Positions 36,921 through 46,504 are shown, counted from the stretch's first letter. The stretch: 64,000 nt of DNA from Pseudoxanthomonas sp. 3HH-4 (GCF_006716465.1 NZ_VFPB01000005.1:248001-312000); one strand, 5' to 3'. Made by a program: numbers and translations. Notes: generated from the letters alone by a model not told the origin.

Positions 36921-39320
36921 TCACCACGTGTAGGCGACGCGCCCGTACACGTAGGCGCCGTTGAAACCGCCCGGCGACTGGCTGCTGTAGGGGAACTGGC
37001 CACTGTTCGAGTTCGGGAAGATGGTGCGGTCCGGATACTCGTCGAGCAGGTTGTCGGCGCCCAGCGTCAGCGTCCAGTTTTCGCTCGGGCGATAGCTGGT
37101 GGAGGCATCCAGGATCCACTTGGCGCCGTAGGTCTGGTCATTGACCGGATTGCCCGTCTCGCTGACGCGCGTGGTGAACTCGCCGTAACGGGTGGCGCCG
37201 AAGGTGAAGTCCCAGCGTGCCAGGTTCCACGCCGCCGTCAGCGTGGTCTTGTCGCGCGGATAGCCTTCCTCGATACGGCCCTGCTCATCGCGGCCGATGC
37301 GCCACAGGTTCGCGCCCAGGGCGGTCAGCTCCGGCGGATTCGGTGCGATGCGCTGGATCTCGGTCTTGTTGTAGTTGTAGCCGGCGGTCAGGTTGAGGGT
37401 GCTGTTGGCCAGCGGCACGGTGTACTGCGCGATCACGTCGACGCCGCGCGTGCGGGTGTCGGCTGCGTTGGTGAAGTAACGCGCACTGGTGACGCCGTTG
37501 ACACCGAGGCTGGCCAGCAACGCTTGCGCCGCCGCATTGCCGCCCAGCAGCAGGTTGGAGGACAGCACGATGCGATCGTCGATGTCGATCTGGTACGCAT
37601 CGATGGTGACGTACAGGCGATCAATCGGCTGCAGCACCAGGCCCAGCCCGTACGACAGCGAGGTCTCGGCGGTCAGTGCATCGGCCCCCAGCGCCTGCGC
37701 GACCGGGCCAGTGGCGGGGAACGTGCCCGATTCGAAGAAGCGATCGAGCGTGGCGTTGTACTGCGAGGTCACCACCTGGTAGTACTGCTGCGCCAGCGCC
37801 GGTGCGCGGAAACCGCTTGCCACCGTCGCACGCAGCGCCACGGCATCAGTGAAGGCGTAGCGTGCGGACAGCTTGCCCGATACCTCGCTGCCGAAGTCGG
37901 AGTAGTCCTCGTAACGACCGGCGATGCCGGCCGAGAACTTCTCGGTCACGTCGGCTTCCAGGCCCATGTACGCCGCGTAGCTGTCGCGGTCGGAATGCAC
38001 GGCGTTGGCCGGAGTGAAGCCGGCGAAGCCCTGGGCACCGCTGCCGGCGTACGAGTTCGACTCGCCGGGTGACTGGTTCCACTTCTCCTGGCGGTACTCG
38101 GCGCCGAACGACAACGTGGCCGGGTACGCCAGACCGATCTCCAGCGGCTTGCTGATGTCGGCGTTCAGCACGTTCTGGGTGTACTCCAGCGCACCGTCGT
38201 AGAAGCGGCGCGGGCTGGTCGCGCCCAGGCTGTAGTTGATGCTGTTCTGGGTGTAGAACTTCAGGTGGTTGTAGCCGTAGTTGTAGCTGACGTCCCACTT
38301 CCAGCCGCTCTCCGTGTCGCCCTTGATGCCGGCGACCAGCGAGCGGTCCTGCGACAGCTGGTTGATCTCCGGCACGTAGCCGTCCGGATAAACCTGGGCC
38401 AGGAGCGCGCCCTGGCCGCTGTGATTGGGGGAGCGGTAGAAGGCGAACGACACGATGTCGCGGTTGCTGGCGATGGCGGTGGCGTAAGCATCCACCGTGT
38501 CGCTGATCGCGAAGCCGGCGTTGGCCGACACGGCGCCCGCATCCACCTGGGGATCGCCGTAGACGAACGCCACCTCGCCGATGGCGGGATTGTTGCCGGT
38601 GTTCGGCGCGGTGCCCTGGTAGGGGCCGGCGCGATCGGTCTCGTCCTGCTGGGTCAGCTGCCCGGCGACATGGACAAAGCCACGTCCGTCGCCGAACGAC
38701 ACGCCGGTGTCGCCCGACAACTGCGTGCTGCGGCCGTCGCCGGCGGAATAGCCGCCGACGTCAACGATCAGGCTGCCACCCTTGCCCGAACCTTTCAGCA
38801 CGATGTTCACCACGCCGGCGATGGCGTCGGAGCCATATTGCGCGGAGGCGCCGTCCCGCAGCACTTCCACGCGTTCGATTGCCGACACCGGGATCGCGTT
38901 GAGGTCCACCGCCGACGAGCCGCGGCCGATGCTGCCGTTGACGTTGACCAGCGCCGAGATGTGGCGACGCTTGCCGTTGACCAGGATCAGCACCTGGTCC
39001 GGCGACAGGCCGCGCAGTTGCGCCGGGCGGACGCCGCTGGTGCCGTCGGTGACGGCCGGGCGCGGGAAGTTCAGCGAGGGCAGGGCGCGTGCCAGTGCCG
39101 TTGCGAGTTCGGTGGTACCGGTGGCCTGCAGGGCCTCCGGCGTGATGATGTCGATCGGCGACTGCGATTCGGCGACGGTGCGGTCGGAGACGCGCGTGCC
39201 GGTGACGATCAGGGTGTCCAGCGTGCGCGCCTCGGCAGGGGCGGATTCCTGGGCGAATGCGGCGGGGGCGACCAGCGCCAGGCTGATGGCGAAGGTCAAG
39301 GGCGACAGTTTGCGGGTCAT
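36921..39320 (-). CDS. TonB-dependent outer membrane receptor, paralogue of 17772-20192
   Basis: 799 residues. Signal peptide to AFA/QE (about residue 23), then TLDTLIVTGTRVSDRTVAES. Plug motifs LRGLSPDQVLILVNGKRRHISALVN and IERVEVLRDGASAQYGSDAIAGVVNIVLKGSGKGG are almost the same as in the other receptor. The barrel ends YGRVAYTW with a terminal aromatic residue. No FecA-type signalling extension is present, so direct sigma/anti-sigma control is unlikely. Substrate unknown. The upstream 200 bases contain nested dyads that may be an operator. Confidence 0.93.
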   Translation of the reverse strand: MTRKLSPLTFAISLALVAPAAFAQESAPAEARTLDTLIVTGTRVSDRTVAESQSPIDIITPEALQATGTTELATALARALPSLNFPRPAVTDGTSGVRPAQLRGLSPDQVLILVNGKRRHISALVNVNGSIGRGSSAVDLNAIPVSAIERVEVLRDGASAQYGSDAIAGVVNIVLKGSGKGGSLIVDVGGYSAGDGRSTQLSGDTGVSFGDGRGFVHVAGQLTQQDETDRAGPYQGTAPNTGNNPAIGEVAFVYGDPQVDAGAVSANAGFAISDTVDAYATAIASNRDIVSFAFYRSPNHSGQGALLAQVYPDGYVPEINQLSQDRSLVAGIKGDTESGWKWDVSYNYGYNHLKFYTQNSINYSLGATSPRRFYDGALEYTQNVLNADISKPLEIGLAYPATLSFGAEYRQEKWNQSPGESNSYAGSGAQGFAGFTPANAVHSDRDSYAAYMGLEADVTEKFSAGIAGRYEDYSDFGSEVSGKLSARYAFTDAVALRATVASGFRAPALAQQYYQVVTSQYNATLDRFFESGTFPATGPVAQALGADALTAETSLSYGLGLVLQPIDRLYVTIDAYQIDIDDRIVLSSNLLLGGNAAAQALLASLGVNGVTSARYFTNAADTRTRGVDVIAQYTVPLANSTLNLTAGYNYNKTEIQRIAPNPPELTALGANLWRIGRDEQGRIEEGYPRDKTTLTAAWNLARWDFTFGATRYGEFTTRVSETGNPVNDQTYGAKWILDASTSYRPSENWTLTLGADNLLDEYPDRTIFPNSNSGQFPYSSQSPGGFNGAYVYGRVAYTW

Positions 39321-39377
39321 GGGGGAGCTCCGGGAAGGACTGCGAAGTGATGCTTGAAATGGATCAGGGCTCGCAAA

Positions 39378-39451
39378 GTTTCCTTTGAAACCATGGACTT
39401 AGGTGCTACAGACTCTGGTTACAGGGCCATGACATGGATGTCAATGGTTTC
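39378..39451. promoter_or_regulatory. nested inverted repeats upstream of second TonB receptor
   Basis: GTTTC-CTTT-GAAAC (39378-39391), TGACAT-GG-ATGTCA (39430-39443), and an outer 8-bp pair GAAACCAT (39387-39394) / ATGGTTTC (39444-39451). They occupy an AT-richer intergenic patch between divergent genes. Could be operators or an RNA structure; no regulator is identified. Confidence 0.45.
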
Positions 39452-39524
39452 TTAACATCTGTGGACACAGGCGCTATCGATAAACTACGCGGCCGCTTTC
39501 CCCCAAATCCCCTTAGGTTGTTTC

Positions 39525-41375
39525 TTGATCTCCCTTCGTAATTTCGCGCTGCGCCGCGGTGAGCGCCTGTTGCTGTCCAATGTCGACCTGACCCTGCATG
39601 CGGGCTACCGCGTGGGCGTGGTCGGCCGCAATGGCGCGGGCAAGTCCAGCCTGTTCGCCGCCGTACAGGGCGAACTTGAAGCCGACAAGGGCGACCTCGA
39701 CCTGCCCGGCAAGGTACGCATCGCCAGCGTGGCGCAGGAAACCCCGTCGCTGCCCGATCCGGCGCTGTCGTTCGTGCTCGGGGGCGACACCGAGGTGGCC
39801 GCCGTGCTGCAGGCCGAAGCCGACGCCACCGCGCGCGAGGACTGGGAGGCGGTGGCCAACGCGCATACCCGCATGGCGGAGATCGGTGCCTACGACGCCG
39901 AGGCGCGCGCCGGCAAACTGCTGCATGGCCTGGGCTTCCCGGCCGACACGCACCACCGGCCGGTGTCGTCCTTCTCCGGCGGCTGGCGCGTGCGCCTGAA
40001 CCTGGCGCGTGCGCTGATGATGCCCAGCGACCTGCTGTTGCTGGACGAGCCCACCAACCACCTCGACATGGACGCGGTGCTCTGGCTGGAGCAGTGGCTG
40101 CTGAAGTACCCCGGCACACTGCTGCTGATCTCGCACGACCGCGAGTTCCTCGACAACGTCGCCACCCACACGCTGCACCTGCACGGCGGCGGCGCGAAGC
40201 TGTATACCGGCGGCTACACCGACTTCGAACGCCAGCGCGCCGAGCAACTGCGCCAGCAACAGATCGCGCACGAGAAGGAGCAGGCCGAGCGTGCGCACCT
40301 GCAGAGCTTCATCGACCGCTTCAAGGCCAAGGCCTCGAAGGCCGCGCAGGCGCAGAGCCGCATGAAGCGCCTCGCCAAGCTGGCCGGCACCGAGGCGGTG
40401 CGCGCCGAGCGCGAATTCCGAATCGAGTTCGCCGAACCGGCCAAGCTGCCGTTCTCCCTGATCCGCTTGAATCATGTCGAAGCCGGCTATGGCGGCGACG
40501 CGGTGATCCTCCACGATGTCGGTTTCGGCCTAGAAGCGGGCCAGCGCATCGGCCTGCTCGGCCCGAACGGCGCGGGCAAGACCACGCTGGTGAAGACCCT
40601 GGTAGGTGAGCTGCCGGTGATGAGCGGCGACCGCATGGCGCACCCGGACCTGCGCATCGGTTACTTCGCCCAGCACACGGTGGAGTCGCTGCATGAAGGC
40701 CAGTCGCCGATGGACCACTTCCGCGATCTGTCGCCGGATGCCAGCAACCAGTCGTTCCGCGACTTCCTCGGCAAATGGAATTTCCCCGGTGACCGCGCGT
40801 TCGAACCGGTCGATGGCTTCTCCGGCGGCGAGCGCGCGCGCTTGGCCCTGGCGCTGATCGCCTGGCAGCAGCCCAACGTGCTGCTGCTCGACGAACCGAC
40901 CAACCACCTTGATCTTGAAATGCGCGAAGCATTGGCCGAAGCGCTCAGCGACTTCGATGGCGCCATCGTCATGGTCTCGCACGACCGCCACCTGATCGGC
41001 CTGGTCTGCGATACGTTCTGGCGCGTGGCCGATGGCGTGGTCGAACCGTTCGATGGCGACCTGGACGAATACGCCGCATGGCTGCGCACGCGCGCCTCCG
41101 CGCAGGGCAGCAAGCCGCTGCGCAGCGAACCGGCGCCTGCGCCCAAGCCTGCTCCCGCACCGGCGAAGAAGGTCAATCCGGTCAAGCTGGCCGAGGCGGA
41201 AGCGAAAGTCGCTGAACTGGAAGGCAAGCTGGCGGACGTGGACGCGCAGCTCGCGGACTCGCAGACCTATGTCGATGCCGACCTGGCCGCGCGGCTGGGT
41301 CGGGATCGGGAGGCGTTGCAGCAGCAGCTCGCCAGGGCGGAGCAGGCCTGGTCGGCGTTGTACGACGACGCTTGA
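39525..41375 (+). CDS. ABC-F family ATPase, YheS-like
   Basis: 616 residues from a TTG start at 39525 (MISLRNFALRRGERLLL); no in-frame ATG lies nearby and the N terminus aligns by eye with E. coli YheS. Two ABC modules: Walker A GRNGAGKS and GPNGAGKT, signatures FSGGWRVRLNLA and FSGGERARLALA, Walker B LLLLDEPTNHLDMD and VLLLDEPTNHLDLE, joined by a long charged linker (about 230-290) as in ribosome-acting ABC-F proteins. The C-terminal Pro/Ala/Lys segment precedes a coiled coil (LAEAEAKVAELEGKL). There are no membrane helices, so it is a translation factor rather than a transporter. Confidence 0.9.
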   Translation: MISLRNFALRRGERLLLSNVDLTLHAGYRVGVVGRNGAGKSSLFAAVQGELEADKGDLDLPGKVRIASVAQETPSLPDPALSFVLGGDTEVAAVLQAEADATAREDWEAVANAHTRMAEIGAYDAEARAGKLLHGLGFPADTHHRPVSSFSGGWRVRLNLARALMMPSDLLLLDEPTNHLDMDAVLWLEQWLLKYPGTLLLISHDREFLDNVATHTLHLHGGGAKLYTGGYTDFERQRAEQLRQQQIAHEKEQAERAHLQSFIDRFKAKASKAAQAQSRMKRLAKLAGTEAVRAEREFRIEFAEPAKLPFSLIRLNHVEAGYGGDAVILHDVGFGLEAGQRIGLLGPNGAGKTTLVKTLVGELPVMSGDRMAHPDLRIGYFAQHTVESLHEGQSPMDHFRDLSPDASNQSFRDFLGKWNFPGDRAFEPVDGFSGGERARLALALIAWQQPNVLLLDEPTNHLDLEMREALAEALSDFDGAIVMVSHDRHLIGLVCDTFWRVADGVVEPFDGDLDEYAAWLRTRASAQGSKPLRSEPAPAPKPAPAPAKKVNPVKLAEAEAKVAELEGKLADVDAQLADSQTYVDADLAARLGRDREALQQQLARAEQAWSALYDDA

Positions 41376-41429
41376 TTCGCGCACCTCGCATCCCCACAAC
41401 ACCCCCCGTCCGTTTGGCCCATCATCCCC

Positions 41430-41765
41430 ATGCCTATTTACGCCTTCGAATGCACCCAGTGCGGCCACAGTTTCGACCGCCTGCAGAAGCTGTCCGACCC
41501 TGATCCCGATACCTGTCCGTCCTGCGGCGCGCAGACGGTCAAGCGGCAGCTGACGGCGCCGTCGTTCCGGCTGGCCGGCAGCGGCTGGTACGAGACCGAT
41601 TTCAAGAAGGACGGCGACAAGAAGCGCAACTTGGCCGACGGTGGCGAAGGCGCCAAGCCGTCCAGCGAGTCCAAGCCTGCCGAGTCGACGCCGGCGAAGA
41701 CCGAAAGCGTGCCTGCGAAGACGGACGCCAAGCCTGCAACGCCGTCGTCGACGTCCTCGACCTGA
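41430..41765 (+). CDS. FmdB-type zinc ribbon protein
   Basis: 111 residues. MPIYAFECTQCGHSFDRLQK opens a zinc ribbon with C8, C11, C29 and C32 (CTQC... reading CxxC and CPSC). The conserved GWYETDF follows, and the last 50 residues are low-complexity Ser/Pro/Lys/Ala. FmdB-family proteins are putative regulators or assembly factors of unknown mechanism. It lies 54 bases after the ABC-F gene; in many proteobacteria this family sits just before aspS, and here aspS is about 1.9 kb downstream. Confidence 0.9.
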   Translation: MPIYAFECTQCGHSFDRLQKLSDPDPDTCPSCGAQTVKRQLTAPSFRLAGSGWYETDFKKDGDKKRNLADGGEGAKPSSESKPAESTPAKTESVPAKTDAKPATPSSTSST

Positions 41766-41810
41766 GGCCGGCGGTGTAAGGTGCATCCCTTCCTGTAAAG
41801 AAGGGATGCC

Positions 41811-42428
41811 ATGAAGAAGACCCTGCTCGCGTTCGCTGCGCTGTCCGTCGCAGGCTGCGCCACGTCGTCCAAGGGGGCGTCGACATCGACGCCTGCCGAC
41901 ACGTTCCTCGCTGCGCTGGCGACCCAGTGCGGCAAGGCCTACGCCGGCCGTATCACTGCCAACCAGCCCGCGTCTACCACGCCGGACGCGTTCGAGGGCA
42001 AGGCGCTGGTGATGCATGTCCGTGGCTGCGATGACCCTGACCGCGAGATCCGCGTGCCTTTCCATGTCGGTGACGATCATTCGCGTACCTGGGTGATCAC
42101 GCGTACGGCGGCTGGCCTGCGTTTGAAGCATGACCATCGCCATGAAGACGGTACGCCGGATGCGGTGACGATGTACGGTGGAGACACGGTGGATGCGGGC
42201 ACGGCGCAGCGGCAGGCGTTTCCCGTGGATGCCGAATCGGTGGCGATGTTCAAGCGCGAAGGCCTGAATGCTTCGCTCAACAACACCTGGGCCATGGAAC
42301 TGGTGCCAGGCAAGATCTTTGTCTACGAACTGAGCCGGCCGAATGGCCGGCTGTTCCGGGTGGAGTTCGATCTGACCGCGCCGGTCGGACTGCCGCCAGC
42401 GCCGTGGGGTAGCAGCGGGGGCGGCTGA
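41811..42428 (+). CDS. hypothetical lipoprotein
   Basis: 205 residues. A signal peptide ends in the lipobox LSVAGC (Cys16), followed by a Ser/Thr-rich linker. The mature domain contains CGKAYAGRI, HVRGCDDPDREIRVPFHVGDDHSRTWVITRT and VYELSRPNGRLFRVEFDL. No family is recognised with confidence. It is probably a periplasm-facing lipoprotein; the conserved-looking Cys pair could form a disulfide. It follows the FmdB-type gene by 45 bases on the same strand. Confidence 0.75.
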   Translation: MKKTLLAFAALSVAGCATSSKGASTSTPADTFLAALATQCGKAYAGRITANQPASTTPDAFEGKALVMHVRGCDDPDREIRVPFHVGDDHSRTWVITRTAAGLRLKHDHRHEDGTPDAVTMYGGDTVDAGTAQRQAFPVDAESVAMFKREGLNASLNNTWAMELVPGKIFVYELSRPNGRLFRVEFDLTAPVGLPPAPWGSSGGG

Positions 42429-42468
42429 GGCGCGAGCCTCGTTGCCTAGCGGGAGGTAAGAGCCCCAG

Positions 42469-42544
42469 TGGGTCCCTGCTTTCGCTGGGACGGCGAAAGC
42501 CTGCGATCACCCGACTCCGTGGTCCCAGCGAAAGCTGGGACCCA
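42469..42544. repeat. inverted repeat pair TGGGTCCC...GGGACCCA
   Basis: TGGGTCCCTGCTTTCGCTGG (42469 on) and GGTCCCAGCGAAAGCTGGGA...CCA (42521-42544). It is related in sequence to the pair at 17653-17757 and likewise lies between convergent genes. Confidence 0.7.
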
Positions 42545-42596
42545 AGTGGACGTTGCCGTTTGGTCCGTTGACGGGAACGCAACGAGCGGCGGCGGC

Positions 42597-43517
42597 TCAG
42601 CGCGGCCCGAAACGCCCGCGGCATCCGCGATCCACCCACACCTGGGTGCCGGTGTAGCCCCAGGAGTAGCCTTCGCGGCAGCTGGTGTTGGAAAGTTGCT
42701 GCTGCAGGACCGGCCGGCCTTGGCGCGGGTCATAGGCGCAGGTCTTGCGGCGGTTGTCGTCGCTGCTGCACGTGATGGTGTAACCGCTGCCACCACCCCC
42801 GCCCCACCCGTTGCCCGAGTCGCGGAACTCGGCGCGGCAGCCGCTCCGTACCCAGATCATGCCTCGGCGCTGGCCCCAGTTCTGGTTCTCGTTGCAGCGG
42901 GTCGAGGACAGGTTGCGCTGGACCACTGCGCGTCCGCGGAAGTTCGTGCGGCACTCGCGGTAGGCATTGTTGGCGCTTTCGCAGACCACGGTGGAGCCGC
43001 CCGAACCGCCCCAGCCTCCGCCCGACCCTTCGGTGAAACGGCCGCGGCAGCCGCGATCCACCCAGACCATGCCATTGCCGCTGCCCCAGTTCTGGCCCTC
43101 CACGCAGCGGGTGTTCGAGAGGTTCTGCGCGAGCACGGCGTTGCGCCGGAAGCCGGTCCGGCATTCGCGGCGACGGTTGTCCTTGCTCTCGCAGGTGACC
43201 TGGCCGTTGGCGGGTGGATTCGGATTCCAACCGCCATTGTTGCCGCCAAGCGACTGGGCGATGTCCTGCTTGATGCGGCTGAAGGTCCAACGGGAACGGT
43301 TGACCTGGTCAAGGTAGAAGCGGAGCTGGTCGTCCGGGATGCGGCGACCGCGGGACTGCTCCGAATATTCCAGGCTGATGACGCGCGTCTGGTCCTGGAT
43401 GGACAACTGGCGCAGGTCCTCCGGGGCGTAGGCCCGTGTACCGACCTGGGCGACCGCGCTGCCGGCCACGAAGGCCAGCAACAGTACGAGGACGGACTGC
43501 AACAACGGCTTCTTCAT
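42597..43517 (-). CDS. secreted DUF3011 repeat protein
   Basis: 306 residues from the ATG at 43517 (ten upstream in-frame codons are not signal-like). Signal peptide ending near AVA/QVG. Three DUF3011-type units of about 60 residues follow (starting near 112, 180 and 242). Each has Cys-rich blocks such as TCESKDNRRRECRTGF, LSNTRCVEGQNWG and MVWVDRGCRGRF, separated by Gly-rich linkers. Four Cys per unit suggest disulfide-stabilised extracytoplasmic domains. DUF3011 proteins resemble cyanovirin-like folds, but function here is unknown. Confidence 0.85.
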   Translation of the reverse strand: MKKPLLQSVLVLLLAFVAGSAVAQVGTRAYAPEDLRQLSIQDQTRVISLEYSEQSRGRRIPDDQLRFYLDQVNRSRWTFSRIKQDIAQSLGGNNGGWNPNPPANGQVTCESKDNRRRECRTGFRRNAVLAQNLSNTRCVEGQNWGSGNGMVWVDRGCRGRFTEGSGGGWGGSGGSTVVCESANNAYRECRTNFRGRAVVQRNLSSTRCNENQNWGQRRGMIWVRSGCRAEFRDSGNGWGGGGGSGYTITCSSDDNRRKTCAYDPRQGRPVLQQQLSNTSCREGYSWGYTGTQVWVDRGCRGRFGPR

Positions 43518-43682
43518 GGCGGTACCCTCCGAGGGAGGTGCCAGCATACGCCGGCCCCGTTAAGGCCATGCAGGGAAGGCTGGGAGGGTAGGCGGGCGGT
43601 TGACCGGGTAAACTAGCCGGCTTGACCAGCCAGTGGCTGTTTTGAAACCTTCCGGCGCTGCCGGACGACCTGTGGAGCCCCC

Positions 43683-45434
43683 ATGCGTACCCATTTCTGC
43701 GGCCTCGTCGACGAGGCCTTGATCGGCCAGACCGTGACCCTGTGCGGCTGGACCGATGTCGCCCGCAACCTCGGCGGCGTGTGCTTCATTGACCTGCGCG
43801 ACCATGAGGGCATCGTGCAGGTGACGGTGGATCCGTCCAATGCCGAGGTGTTCAAGGTCGCCGCGTCGCTGGGCTACGAGGACGTGCTGCAGGTGGAAGG
43901 CATCGTGCGTGCGCGCGAAGCTGTCAACACCAAGATCCGCACCGGCCAGGTGGAAGTGATCGCCACCCGCATCACCGTGCTCAACAAGGCCGAGCCGCTG
44001 CCGTTCCACGCGCACGAGAACCCGGGCGAGGACATCCGCCTGAAGTACCGCTACCTGGACCTGCGGACCCCGGAGATGCAGCGCAAGCAGCGCACCCGGA
44101 TCAAGCTGGTGCAGGCCCTGCGCCGCTGGCTGGATGCGCGCGGCTTCCAGGACATCGAGACGCCGATCCTGACCAAGGCGACGCCCGAGGGTGCGCGCGA
44201 CTTCCTGGTGCCGGCGCGCATGCACCCGGGCGAGTTCTACGCGCTGCCGCAGTCGCCGCAGCTGTTCAAGCAGATCCTGATGGTGGCCGGCTTCGACCGC
44301 TATTACCAGATCGCGCGCTGCTTCCGTGACGAGGCGCTGCGCGCCGACCGCCAGCTGGAATTCACCCAGCTCGACATGGAGTTCGCCTTCGTGCGCGAGC
44401 GCGACGTGCAGGACGCCGTGGAAGGCATGATCCGCGACATCTTCGCCGAGGTGATGGACGTGCAGCTGGACGCGCAGTTCCCGCGCATGACCTGGGCCGA
44501 GGCGATGCGTCGCTATGGTTCGGACAAGCCGGACCTGCGCATCGCGCTGGAGCTGGTCGACGTGGCCGAGCTGGTGAAGAGCAGCGAGTTCGCCGTGTTC
44601 ACCGCTTCCGCAAATGATCCTGACGGCCGCGTGGCCGCGCTGCGTATCCCCGGCGGTGCGTCGCTCAGCCGCAAGCAGATCGACGAGTACGCCGCGCATG
44701 CCGCGAAGTACGGCGCCAAGGGCCTGGCCTACATCAAGATCGACGAAGCGGGCGCCATCAGCTCGCCGATCCAGAAGTTCTTCGCCGAGGACGCCTTCGC
44801 GGCGCTGGTGAAGCACGTCGGTGCCGGCAGCGGCGACATCGTGTTCTTCGGCGCGGGCGGATACAACAAGGTGAGCGACTTCATGGGCGCGCTGCGCCTG
44901 AAGGCCGGCAAGGACTTCGGCCTGGTCCAGGACGGCTGGAAGCCCCTGTGGGTCACCGACTTCCCGATGTTCGAGTGGGACGAGGAAGCGCAGCGCTACG
45001 TCGCGCTCCACCATCCGTTCACCGCGCCGGCCGTGGATGACATCGCCGACCTGCGTGCCAACGCGAAGACGGCGGTGTCGCGCGGTTACGACATGGTGCT
45101 GAACGGCAACGAGATCGGCGGTGGTTCGATCCGTATCCACCGCCCGGAGATGCAGAGCACGGTGTTCGAGCTGCTCGGCATCGGCGCGGAAGAGGCGGAA
45201 GCCAAGTTCGGCTTCCTGCTGGACGCGCTGCGTTTCGGCGCGCCGCCGCACGGTGGCATCGCGTTCGGCATCGACCGCATCGCGGCGCTGATGGCCGGTA
45301 CGGAGTCGATCCGCGACGTCATCCCGTTCCCGAAGACCACCACCGCGCAGTGCCTGATGACCGGCGCGCCGTCCCCGATCCCGGATGAGCAGCTGGCGGA
45401 AGTGCACATCCAGGTTCGTCCGAAGAAAGACTGA
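43683..45434 (+). CDS. aspS: aspartyl-tRNA synthetase
   Basis: 583 residues, bacterial type. The N-terminal OB anticodon-binding domain reads [23 protein letters not shown], where E. coli has RRRDL. Class II motif 2 ([23 protein letters not shown]) and motif 3 ([14 protein letters not shown]) are intact, and the GAD insertion lies about 280-420. Leu occupies the OB-fold position that is His in the non-discriminating Pseudomonas enzyme, hinting at a discriminating AspRS; not decisive. Two small genes follow closely on the same strand. Confidence 0.97.
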   Translation: MRTHFCGLVDEALIGQTVTLCGWTDVARNLGGVCFIDLRDHEGIVQVTVDPSNAEVFKVAASLGYEDVLQVEGIVRAREAVNTKIRTGQVEVIATRITVLNKAEPLPFHAHENPGEDIRLKYRYLDLRTPEMQRKQRTRIKLVQALRRWLDARGFQDIETPILTKATPEGARDFLVPARMHPGEFYALPQSPQLFKQILMVAGFDRYYQIARCFRDEALRADRQLEFTQLDMEFAFVRERDVQDAVEGMIRDIFAEVMDVQLDAQFPRMTWAEAMRRYGSDKPDLRIALELVDVAELVKSSEFAVFTASANDPDGRVAALRIPGGASLSRKQIDEYAAHAAKYGAKGLAYIKIDEAGAISSPIQKFFAEDAFAALVKHVGAGSGDIVFFGAGGYNKVSDFMGALRLKAGKDFGLVQDGWKPLWVTDFPMFEWDEEAQRYVALHHPFTAPAVDDIADLRANAKTAVSRGYDMVLNGNEIGGGSIRIHRPEMQSTVFELLGIGAEEAEAKFGFLLDALRFGAPPHGGIAFGIDRIAALMAGTESIRDVIPFPKTTTAQCLMTGAPSPIPDEQLAEVHIQVRPKKD

Positions 45435-45450
45435 TCGAGAGAACCAAGAA

Positions 45451-45747
45451 ATGACGGAAGTTGCTTTTTCGCTGGAATGGGAACGCCTGGGCAATGAAGG
45501 CGCCGATGCGGCACTGGTGACCGAACGCGCGCGCGTGTTCGGCGGCTGGCTGGTGCGCGTCGGTACGTCGCCGGCGGCGATGGCGCTGACCTTCGTGCCG
45601 GACGGCCAAGGTCGCTGGGACGGCGAGGACTTCGGCGAAGACGATTACGAAGAAGAAGACGAAGAAGAGTACGAAGAGGAAGAAGACGAGGACGCCGACG
45701 AGGAAGACGAGGCGGACGAAGAGGAAGAGGAAGAAGAGGACGCGTAA
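45451..45747 (+). CDS. small protein with extremely acidic tail
   Basis: 98 residues from the ATG at 45451, 16 bases after aspS. The first 60 residues read like a folded domain (MTEVAFSLEWERLGNEGADA, VFGGWLVRVGTSPAAMALTFVPDG). The last 36 or so residues are almost only Glu and Asp. The gene ends two bases before the next start. I do not recognise the family. The acidic tail could bind a basic partner or be a DNA/RNA mimic; that is speculation. Its retention between aspS and a GNAT gene suggests real expression. Confidence 0.75.
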   Translation: MTEVAFSLEWERLGNEGADAALVTERARVFGGWLVRVGTSPAAMALTFVPDGQGRWDGEDFGEDDYEEEDEEEYEEEEDEDADEEDEADEEEEEEEDA

Positions 45748-45749
45748 GC

Positions 45750-46271
45750 GTGCAGATCCGCCGCGCCACTGTCGATGACGCTGCCGTGCTGTCCGATCTG
45801 GCGTCGCGCACCTTCACCGAGACGTTCGGCCATCTGTATCCGGCCGAGGATCTGGCGGCGTTCCTTGCCGATGCCTACGAAGTCGGCAAGCAGGGGACGA
45901 TCCTGTCGCACCCGGACTACGCGGTGTGGTTGCTGGAAGACGACGGCGTGGCTGTGGGGCATGCGGCGGCGGGGCCGTGCGGGTTGCCGCATCCGGGTGT
46001 GGCGAAGGGCGACGGCGAATTGAAGAGGCTCTATGTGCTGGCGTCGCACCAGAATGGTGGGTGGGGCGGGAAGTTGTTCGCGGAAGTCGAGCGGTGGTTG
46101 TTGAAGGATGGGCCGCGGACGGTGTGGATCGGGGTGTGGTCGGAGAATTTCGGCGCGCAGCGGTTCTATGAGCGGCAGGGGTTCTCGCGCGTGGGGGGAT
46201 ACAAGTTCGCGGTGGGTAAGACGCTCGATGATGAGTTCATTCTGCGGCGTGATGCGTCTGCTGTCGGTTGA
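45750..46271 (+). CDS. GNAT family N-acetyltransferase
   Basis: 173 residues from a GTG start two bases after the acidic-tail gene. The fold is clear: MQIRRATVDDAAVLSDLASRTFTETFGHLY, LKRLYVLASHQNGGWGGKLF for the acetyl-CoA pyrophosphate loop (a variant of RxxGxG), and VWSENFGAQRFYERQGFSRVG. It resembles the PaiA/RimI-like group in which the substrate is unknown. Likely co-transcribed with aspS. A G6 run lies near the 3' end. Confidence 0.88.
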   Translation: MQIRRATVDDAAVLSDLASRTFTETFGHLYPAEDLAAFLADAYEVGKQGTILSHPDYAVWLLEDDGVAVGHAAAGPCGLPHPGVAKGDGELKRLYVLASHQNGGWGGKLFAEVERWLLKDGPRTVWIGVWSENFGAQRFYERQGFSRVGGYKFAVGKTLDDEFILRRDASAVG

Positions 46272-46308
46272 TGTAGGAGCTTCCGCTGACCCTGCGGGCC
46301 AGCGGGTA

Positions 46309-46336
46309 ACTTTTCTTTGTCTGGCCAAAGAAAAGT
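46309..46336. repeat. ACTTTTCTTTG-N6-CAAAGAAAAGT palindrome
   Basis: A perfect 11-bp inverted repeat, part of a longer dispersed intergenic element (about 46272-46500) of a type widespread in xanthomonads and other proteobacteria. It can act as a bidirectional terminator between the convergent GNAT and hydrolase genes. Confidence 0.75.
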
Positions 46337-46504
46337 CACCAAAAGAAAGGCCATTCCCCGACGAAGCATTCCCATGATTTGACTGCTATCGGGATTTTCC
46401 GACTCGCCATCCTGGCGAGGCGGAAAACGGCGGACATCCTTGTCCGCCGCCCTCCGGGTCTGGTGGGCTCGCTAGCGCATCGGGATGGCGAAAGAACAAA
46501 AGCA

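Noticed and set aside
45641-45747. GAA/GAG-rich tract as a non-coding simple repeat
   Set aside because: It is the in-frame acidic tail of the 98-residue protein, with ordinary stop and a closely spaced next gene.
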